A stretch of DNA of 12,138 nucleotides from the NCBI GenBank assembly GCA_035653595.1, contig DASRBO010000056.1, positions 1 through 12,138 of the forward strand. The letters are read 5' to 3'. Below are positions 6,745-12,138 of this stretch, piece after piece; position 1 is the stretch's first letter; each line of letters opens with the position of its first letter. The stretch is from DASRBO01 sp035653595. Its GTDB lineage: Bacteria; Actinomycetota; Acidimicrobiia; Acidimicrobiales; JAJPHE01. A program made the translations under genes and the position numbers. The notes beneath the pieces were generated by a model. It did no database searches and was not told where the DNA came from. It saw only the letters and a program-made list of their open reading frames with translations.

Positions 6745-7067
6745 AGGTACAGCCCGGTGCCGTCCTCTATCCGCTCCGAGGCCACGGCGTGGATGTCGCG
6801 CTCGCGCAGGATGAGGTAGTCATCGCCCTGCACCTCGACCTCGTAGCGATCCTCGGGGTTGAACAGCACCTTGTCGCCCGGGCGGATGGAACGGACGTGG
6901 GGCCCCACCGCCACCACCTCGGCCCAGGTGAGCCGCTTGGAGACCTGGGCGGTGGCCGGTATCAGGATGCCGGCCCGCGAGCGACGCTCGCCCTCGGACT
7001 GGGGCACCTGGACCAGCACCCGGTCGGCCAGGACCGAAATCGGCTCCTTGCTGGTCTTGGCCACCAC
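6741..7067 (-). CDS. GroES-family (Cpn10-like) chaperonin paralogue
   Basis: This is a 108-residue Cpn10-fold protein. LADRVLVQV (13-21) is the classic GroES start strand. EGERRSRAGILIPATAQ (25-41) corresponds to the mobile loop, with I34-L35-I36 where GroES has its GroEL-binding hydrophobic tripeptide. WAEVVAVGP (48-56), RPGDKVLF (62-69) and DYLILRERDIHAVA (83-96) complete the barrel. The roof region has PEDRYEVEVQGDD rather than standard GroES residues, and a short tail ends in TGLYL. I recall the same WAEVVAVG...PEDR...RERD.HAVA...TGLYL signature in streptomycete GroES-family proteins that are separate from the groESL operon, so this is likely that paralogue. GTG at 7067 has GAGGT eight bases upstream; GTG at 7064 is an alternative. 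Whether it partners a GroEL is unknown. Confidence 0.88.
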   Translation of the reverse strand: MVAKTSKEPISVLADRVLVQVPQSEGERRSRAGILIPATAQVSKRLTWAEVVAVGPHVRSIRPGDKVLFNPEDRYEVEVQGDDYLILRERDIHAVASERIEDGTGLYL

Positions 7068-7075
7068 CGAACGCT

Positions 7076-7080
7076 ACCTC
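7076..7080 (-). promoter_or_regulatory. Shine-Dalgarno of the GroES-family gene
   Basis: GAGGT ends eight bases before the GTG at 7067, in the 28-nt gap after hisF. It favours 7067 over the adjacent in-frame GTG at 7064 and indicates independent translation initiation for this gene. Confidence 0.6.
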
Positions 7081-7095
7081 AGCGTGCCGACGGCC

Positions 7096-7844
<749 letters not shown>

Positions 7845-7857
<13 letters not shown>

Positions 7858-8588
7858 GCCGCCACCGCCTCCTCCACCGTCAGGCGACCCTCGTGGAGGG
7901 CCTTGCCGACGATGACGCCCTCGAGGCCGCGGCCGTCGGCCGACAGCCGGGCCAGGGCGGTCAGGTCGGCGGCCGAGGAGACCCCGCCCGAGGCCACCAC
8001 CGGCACCGGACTGGCCGCCAGCACCTCCGCCATCCCATCGAGGTCAGGGCCCGCCAGCATCCCGTCGCGGTCGATGTTGGTCACCACCACCACCGCCGCC
8101 CCGGAGTCGGCGACCCGGCGCACCGCTTCGAGCAGGCCGACCCCGGAGCCCTCGGTCCAGCCCCGCAAGGCGATCTCCCTGGTCTCGCCCACCAAGCGGT
8201 GATCGAGGCCGACCGCCACCCGGCCCGGGTGGGCCCCGGCCACCCTCTCGACCAGACCGGGGTCGGTTATCGCCGCCGTGCCGATCACCGCCCGCGCCAC
8301 CCCCATCTCGAGCAGCTCCCGCACGGAGTCGGGGTCCCGCAGGCCTCCGCTGGCCTCGACGGGGATCGACACCGCCTCGGCAACCGCAGCGATGACGGCG
8401 CGGTTGGCCGGTACCCCGGAGCGGGCGGCGTCGAGGTCGACCACATGGAGCCACGGGGCCCCGGCGGCCTCGAAGGCCCGGGCCGTCTGCACCGGGTCGG
8501 CGTCGTAGGTGCGGCACTGGTCGTAGTCGCCCTGGGTCAGGCGCACGCAGCGGCCGCCCAGCAGGTCGATGGCGGCGAAGAGCTGCAC
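7845..8588 (-). CDS. hisA: ProFAR isomerase (HisA; PriA-like RGW noted)
   Basis: HisA performs the Amadori rearrangement of ProFAR to PRFAR. It has 247 residues. AIDLLGGRCVRLTQGDY holds D8; GLDHR holds D129; NIDRDGM (171-177) holds D175, which aligns with the catalytic acid of HisA/PriA; SGGV and VGKAL form the phosphate site. In many actinobacteria the same locus encodes PriA, which also does the TrpF reaction. The loop after QG is HisA-type (DYDQCRTYDADP) and trpF is present downstream, so I call HisA. The segment LRGWTEGSG does place R142 and W144 where M. tuberculosis PriA has the R143/W145 pair, so dual activity is not excluded. The GTG start at 8588 is 4 nt after the hisH stop and lacks a clear Shine-Dalgarno. 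Confidence 0.95.
7868..7875 (-). promoter_or_regulatory. Shine-Dalgarno of hisF, inside the hisA 3' end
   Basis: GGAGGAGG within the last codons of hisA ends 10 bases before the GTG at 7857. It would be 19 bases from the alternative GTG at 7848, so it supports the longer HisF. Confidence 0.6.
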
Positions 8589-8592
8589 CGGG

Positions 8593-9216
8593 TCAGACGG
8601 CGCCGGCGGGGGCCCGGCTGCAGGCGGCCACGAAGTTGCCCAGCAGGGCCAGGCCGTTGGCCCCTGACTTCTCCGGGTGGAACTGGGTGCCCCAGACGTT
8701 GCCCGCCTCGATGGCCGCCGTCAGCGGCGACCCGTAGTCGCAGGTGGCCACCACGGCGTCGGTCACCTCGGGGGCGTAGGAGTGCACGAAGTAGAACCAC
8801 GGCTCCGGGCCCAGTCCGACCAGGAGTGCGCTCTCGTCCCGTCGCCGCACCAGCTGGTTCCACTGCATCTGGGGCCGCTTCTGGCCCGGCGGTATGGCGC
8901 GCACCTGCCCCGCCACAACGCCTAGGCCGTCCACGCCCGGAGCTTCCTCGGAGCCCTCGTAGAGCATCTGCAGCCCCACGCAGATCCCCAGGAACGGCCG
9001 TCCGGAGTCGATGGCTGCCCTGGCCACCACGTCCAGACCGCTGTGCCGCAGGGCCTCGATGCAGCGGCCGAAGGCACCAACCCCGGGCAGCACCACGCCA
9101 TCTGCTCGGCCCGCCTCCTCGGGATCGGACGTGAGACGGGCGTCGGCGCCCAGGTGCTGCAGGGCCTTCTCAGCCGAGCGCAGGTTCCCGATGCCGTAGT
9201 CGAGCACGGCGATCAC
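8593..9216 (-). CDS. hisH: Imidazole glycerol phosphate synthase, glutamine amidotransferase subunit
   Basis: HisH hydrolyses glutamine and channels ammonia into HisF. It has 207 residues and is a class I amidotransferase. The catalytic triad is C79 in LGICVGLQML, H180 in GTQFHPEKSG and E182. LPGVGAFG (43-50) is the oxyanion-strand segment, and the DYGIGNLRS start is diagnostic of HisH. The conserved interface segment usually written PHMGWN reads PQMQWN (115-120) here, a noticeable substitution near the HisF interface. Its GTG start overlaps the hisB stop as GTGA. hisA separates it from its partner hisF, the normal actinobacterial order. Confidence 0.97.
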   Translation of the reverse strand: MIAVLDYGIGNLRSAEKALQHLGADARLTSDPEEAGRADGVVLPGVGAFGRCIEALRHSGLDVVARAAIDSGRPFLGICVGLQMLYEGSEEAPGVDGLGVVAGQVRAIPPGQKRPQMQWNQLVRRRDESALLVGLGPEPWFYFVHSYAPEVTDAVVATCDYGSPLTAAIEAGNVWGTQFHPEKSGANGLALLGNFVAACSRAPAGAV

Positions 9217-9833
9217 GACGGCGCCCCCAGCGTCCCCTTCGTCGACGGGACGCCCTCCCCCTCGACCCGCACGGCGTCGCGCAGCGCCCGAGCCACGCCC
9301 TTGAACGACGCTTCGAGGATGTGGTGGGTGTTGCGGCCGCTGCGCATCCGGATGTGCAGGGTGATGCCGGCGGCACCCACCACCGCCCGCCAGAACTCCT
9401 CGGCCAGCTGGGCCTCGAAGGCCGGGCTTCCGAGGGCCAGGGCGTCGGGGCTCACCTCGACGTCGTAGACGAGGAAGGCCCGCCCCGACAGGTCCAGGGC
9501 CACCTCGACCAGGGCCTCGTCCAGAGGCAGGGCGATCGATCCGAACCGCCTCACCCCCTCCTTGGCCCCGAGGGCCTCGGCCAGGGCCTCCCCCAGCACG
9601 ATGCCGACGTCCTCCACGGTGTGGTGGGCGTCGACCTCGAGGTCGCCCACCGCCTTGATCGTAAGGTCGAGACCGCCGTGGCGGCCCAGCTGGGAGAGCA
9701 TGTGGTCGAAGAACGGAAGGCCGGTGCTCACCTCGGTGAGGCCGCTCCCGTCGATGGTGACGGCCACCTCGATGGTGGTCTCCTTGGTCGCCCGGCTGCG
9801 GCGGGCGACGCGGGAGCCGGCTGCGCCGGTCAC
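9213..9833 (-). CDS. hisB: Imidazoleglycerol-phosphate dehydratase
   Basis: HisB dehydrates imidazole glycerol phosphate to imidazole acetol phosphate in a manganese-dependent reaction. It has 206 residues, the size of the monofunctional enzyme without the HAD phosphatase domain found in E. coli HisB. The two related half-sites provide the metal ligands: FFDHML (H44), DAHHTVED (H70, H71, E74), and RNTHHILEASFK (H170, H171, E174). The GTG start at 9833 overlaps the hisC stop as GTGA and has GAGG seven bases upstream. Histidinol-phosphate phosphatase activity must come from a gene outside the window. Confidence 0.97.
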   Translation of the reverse strand: MTGAAGSRVARRSRATKETTIEVAVTIDGSGLTEVSTGLPFFDHMLSQLGRHGGLDLTIKAVGDLEVDAHHTVEDVGIVLGEALAEALGAKEGVRRFGSIALPLDEALVEVALDLSGRAFLVYDVEVSPDALALGSPAFEAQLAEEFWRAVVGAAGITLHIRMRSGRNTHHILEASFKGVARALRDAVRVEGEGVPSTKGTLGAPS

Positions 9834-10897
9834 CCCAGCACCTCGGCGAGGGCGGCGAGGAAGCAGTCGTTCTCCGCCGGCGTCCCTACCGTCACCCGCA
9901 GGCAGCCCTCAAGGCCGGGCCACTCGTTGCAGTCCCGCACCAGCACCGAGCGCTCGACCAGGCCGGCCCACACTGCGGGGCCGTCGAGGAGCCGGGGCCG
10001 GAACAGGACGAAGTTGGCGTCCGAGGGCCACGTGTCCACCGGCAGGTCGCCGAGCGCCGCCGCCAGGCGCCCCCGCTCCTCGACCACGCCGGCCACCCTG
10101 GCTTCCATCTCCGCCGTGAACCCGAGGGCGATCCGCCCGGCGGCCTGCTTTATGGAGTCGAGGTGATACGGGAGCACGACCTTCTCGAGCATCTCCACCA
10201 CCGCCGGCGGCGCCACCAGGTAGCCGAGGCGCGCTCCCGCCATCGACCACGTCTTGGAGAAGGTCCGCACGACCGCCACCCGGCCCCCGTCGGCCACCAG
10301 CGGCACGGCCGACCACCTGGCGAACTGGCCGTAGGCCTCGTCCACGACCACGAGACCGGGGGCCATGTCGACCACCGCCTCGATGGTCTCCTTCGGCTCG
10401 CTCATGCCGGTGGGGTTGTTGGGAGAGCACAGGAAGGTGATGGCCGGCGAGGCCTGCCGCAGCACCCGGGACACCTCGTCGAGATCGAGGCTGAAGTCGG
10501 CCGCCCTGCCGCCGGCGGCGACGCCGGTGCCGGTGATGCCGGCGATGTGGCTGTGCAGCCGGTAGGTGGGCTCGAACACCGCCACGTTGCGGCCATGGCC
10601 GCCCAGGGCCAGCAGCAGGCACTGCAGCACCTCGTTGGAGCCGTTCCCGCAGAAGATCTGCTCCGGCCCCATACCGTGCAGGCGGGAGAGCGCCAGGCGC
10701 AGATCCCACGCCCGGCGGTCGGGGTAACGGTTGAACGGGATGCGGCGGATCTCCTCGGCCAGGGCGTCGACGAAGGCGGGCGGAGGCGACAGCGGCGCCT
10801 CGTTGGTGTTCAACCGCACGGTCACGTCGACCTGGGGGGAGTGGTACCCGTCGAGGGCGACGAGGTCGTCACGAGGCCGGATGAGCGGAGCGCCCAT
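9830..10897 (-). CDS. hisC: Histidinol-phosphate aminotransferase
   Basis: HisC transfers an amino group from glutamate to imidazole acetol phosphate, giving L-histidinol phosphate. It has 355 residues and is a fold-type I PLP aminotransferase. RLNTNEAPLSPPP (28-40) is the usual HisC opening; GNGSNE (84-89) is the phosphate loop; SPNNPTG (158-164), DEAYGQF with D186 and Y189, and RTFSKTWSMAGARLGY with the PLP lysine K215 and R223 follow. R334 in CLRVTVGT is the substrate-carboxylate arginine position. It is one of only two ATG starts seen in the window, 7 nt after the hisD stop. The GAGG ribosome binding site overlaps that stop codon. Some HisC homologues also accept aromatic keto acids, but the location makes the histidine role clear. 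Confidence 0.97.
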   Translation of the reverse strand: MGAPLIRPRDDLVALDGYHSPQVDVTVRLNTNEAPLSPPPAFVDALAEEIRRIPFNRYPDRRAWDLRLALSRLHGMGPEQIFCGNGSNEVLQCLLLALGGHGRNVAVFEPTYRLHSHIAGITGTGVAAGGRAADFSLDLDEVSRVLRQASPAITFLCSPNNPTGMSEPKETIEAVVDMAPGLVVVDEAYGQFARWSAVPLVADGGRVAVVRTFSKTWSMAGARLGYLVAPPAVVEMLEKVVLPYHLDSIKQAAGRIALGFTAEMEARVAGVVEERGRLAAALGDLPVDTWPSDANFVLFRPRLLDGPAVWAGLVERSVLVRDCNEWPGLEGCLRVTVGTPAENDCFLAALAEVLG

Positions 10898-10902
10898 CGT
10901 CG

Positions 10903-10906
10903 CCTC
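10903..10906 (-). promoter_or_regulatory. Shine-Dalgarno of hisC, overlapping the hisD stop
   Basis: The hisD TGA runs into GG to form GAGG, five bases before the hisC ATG at 10897. Stop and ribosome binding site share bases, which implies translational coupling. Confidence 0.6.
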
Positions 10907-12138
10907 AGCCGTTCCTTCTCATCCGCACCGAGGCGGCGTGGGCCGACAGGCCCTCGGCCTCGGCGATGGCCTCCACGTGGGGTGCCACCTTCTCCAGCGC
11001 CGCCGCCTCGAGGCTCACCACGTGGATGTGCTTCAGGAAGTCGTCCACCCTGAGGGCGCTGGCGAAGCGGGCCGACCCGTAGGTAGGCAGCACGTGGTTT
11101 GGCCCGGCCAGGTAGTCCCCCACGCTGGCGGGGGCGAACACGCCGGTGAACACGGCGCCGGCGCTGCGCACCATCGCCAGCAGCGCCTCCGGGTCGGAGG
11201 TCATCAGCTCGAGGTGCTCGGGGGCGATGGCGTTGGCCACCGCCATGGCCTGCTCGGGACCGTCCACCACCACGGCGTAGCCGCCGTCGCGCAGGGTCGA
11301 CTCGATCTCCTGGCGCCTGGGGGCCCCGGCCACCAGCCGTGCCACCGCCTCCGACACGGCGTCGGCCGTCTCCGGAGACCAGGTGACCAGCCAGGCCAGC
11401 CCGTCGGGGCCGTGCTCGGCCTGCACGATGACGTCGATGGCGGCGAGGTCGGCCGGCGTAGACCCGTCGGCCACCACGACCACCTCGGACGGTCCGGCGA
11501 AGGCGGAGGGGATGCCGACGACCCCGGCCACCTCCTGCTTGGCCAGCGAGACGTAGATGTTGCCTGGCCCGACGATGACGTCCACCGGGCGCACCGACTC
11601 GGTGCCGTAGGCCATCGCCGCCACCGCCTGGGCGCCTCCGACCCGGTAGACCTCGTCCACCCCGGCCAGGGCGGCCGCCGCCAGCGTGGCCGCCGGCACC
11701 GACCCGTCGGGCCCGGGGGGCACGCAGAGCACCAGCTCGGGTACCCCGGCCACCCGGGCCGGTACCGCCGTCATGAGGACCGTCGAGGGGTAGCGGGCCC
11801 GCCCCCCCGGAACGTAGAGCCCCGCCCGACCGACCGGGCGCACCAGCTCCCGCACCGTCACCCCGTCCCGTTCATGGGTGTGGTCGGGGTGCAGCTGGGT
11901 GCGGTGGTAGGCCTCGATGGACGCCCTGGCCACCTCGAGGGCCTCGCGCAGCTCGTCCCCTATGGTCGACAGGGCCCCGGTCAGCGCGGCGACGGGAACC
12001 CGGATGTCGTCGATGCGCACCCCGTCGAAGCGCTCGGTCAGCGCCCGCAGGGCCGAGTCACCCCCCTGCCTGACCTCGGCGATGATGGCCCTGACGGCGT
12101 CGACCGGGGGGTCGCCGGCCACCTGGGGACGGGGCAGG
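10905..12138 (-). CDS. hisD: Histidinol dehydrogenase (5' end cut by window edge)
   Basis: HisD oxidises L-histidinol twice with NAD+ to L-histidine, using a zinc ion. About 410 residues are visible. The frame stays open to the right edge, and the residues before the GTG at 12122 (LPRPQ) look like normal HisD sequence. That GTG is therefore probably internal and the true start lies outside, perhaps some 20-25 residues upstream. Zinc ligands are visible as Q and H in VQAEHGPDG, D in VGDYLAGPNHVLPT, and H in GLSAHAASVRMR. The catalytic Glu-His pair is in APEHLELM, and the NAD region contains VGPGNIYVSLAK and PSAFAGPSE. It is the first of the his genes visible; the operon promoter should be upstream of it or further out. 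Confidence 0.97.
   Translation of the reverse strand, partial: LPRPQVAGDPPVDAVRAIIAEVRQGGDSALRALTERFDGVRIDDIRVPVAALTGALSTIGDELREALEVARASIEAYHRTQLHPDHTHERDGVTVRELVRPVGRAGLYVPGGRARYPSTVLMTAVPARVAGVPELVLCVPPGPDGSVPAATLAAAALAGVDEVYRVGGAQAVAAMAYGTESVRPVDVIVGPGNIYVSLAKQEVAGVVGIPSAFAGPSEVVVVADGSTPADLAAIDVIVQAEHGPDGLAWLVTWSPETADAVSEAVARLVAGAPRRQEIESTLRDGGYAVVVDGPEQAMAVANAIAPEHLELMTSDPEALLAMVRSAGAVFTGVFAPASVGDYLAGPNHVLPTYGSARFASALRVDDFLKHIHVVSLEAAALEKVAPHVEAIAEAEGLSAHAASVRMRRNG

Noticed and set aside
5209..6819. A 536-codon open frame on the plus strand opposite trpE
   Set aside because: Its product is a Gly/His/Val-rich composition typical of the antisense shadow of a high-GC gene, with no recognisable motifs; the minus strand encodes a clear TrpE.
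12120..12122. GTG at 12122 as the hisD start
   Set aside because: The frame continues upstream with HisD-like residues to the window edge, and HisD proteins have a longer N-terminus; the gene is truncated by the window.

Overview
The window is one continuous block of 14 genes, all on the minus strand (transcribed from the high-coordinate end to the low-coordinate end). It encodes most of histidine biosynthesis followed by most of tryptophan biosynthesis. The first gene (hisD) and the last (trpA) run off the window edges. Very high GC, 11 GTG starts among 13 visible starts, an actinobacterial GroES paralogue and a lipoprotein with a Thr/Ser-rich tail point to Actinomycetota. HisA and TrpF are separate proteins here, unlike the usual PriA arrangement of Streptomyces and Mycobacterium. 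That and the Thr/Ser tail suggest a deep-branching class such as Acidimicrobiia; this placement is inference.

Layout in transcription order: hisD (partial), hisC, hisB, hisH, hisA, hisF, a GroES-family protein, trpE, a YgfZ-type folate-binding protein, a secreted lipoprotein, trpC, trpF, trpB, trpA (partial). Junctions are very tight: six show a 4-nt GTGA or ATGA stop/start overlap, hisA/hisF overlap by 13 nt, and only two gaps exceed 10 nt (28 nt before the GroES gene, 58 nt before trpC). No stretch of 300 bases lacks a gene. I saw no RNA genes, insertion sequences, CRISPR arrays, riboswitches or convincing terminators, and the operon promoter must lie beyond the right edge.

The His enzymes cover ProFAR isomerisation (HisA), the glutamine-dependent cyclase (HisH/HisF), dehydration (HisB), transamination (HisC) and the final oxidation (HisD). 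hisG, hisE and hisI are not present, nor is a histidinol-phosphate phosphatase. The Trp enzymes cover anthranilate synthase component I (TrpE), PRA isomerase (TrpF), IGP synthase (TrpC) and tryptophan synthase (TrpB/TrpA). trpG and trpD are not present.

The core is well-known primary metabolism. The unusual content is three non-pathway genes embedded in it: the GroES paralogue where actinobacteria often have hisI, and the YgfZ plus lipoprotein pair between trpE and trpC, where many actinobacteria have a small trp-associated membrane protein. I found no evidence of a wholly new biological system.
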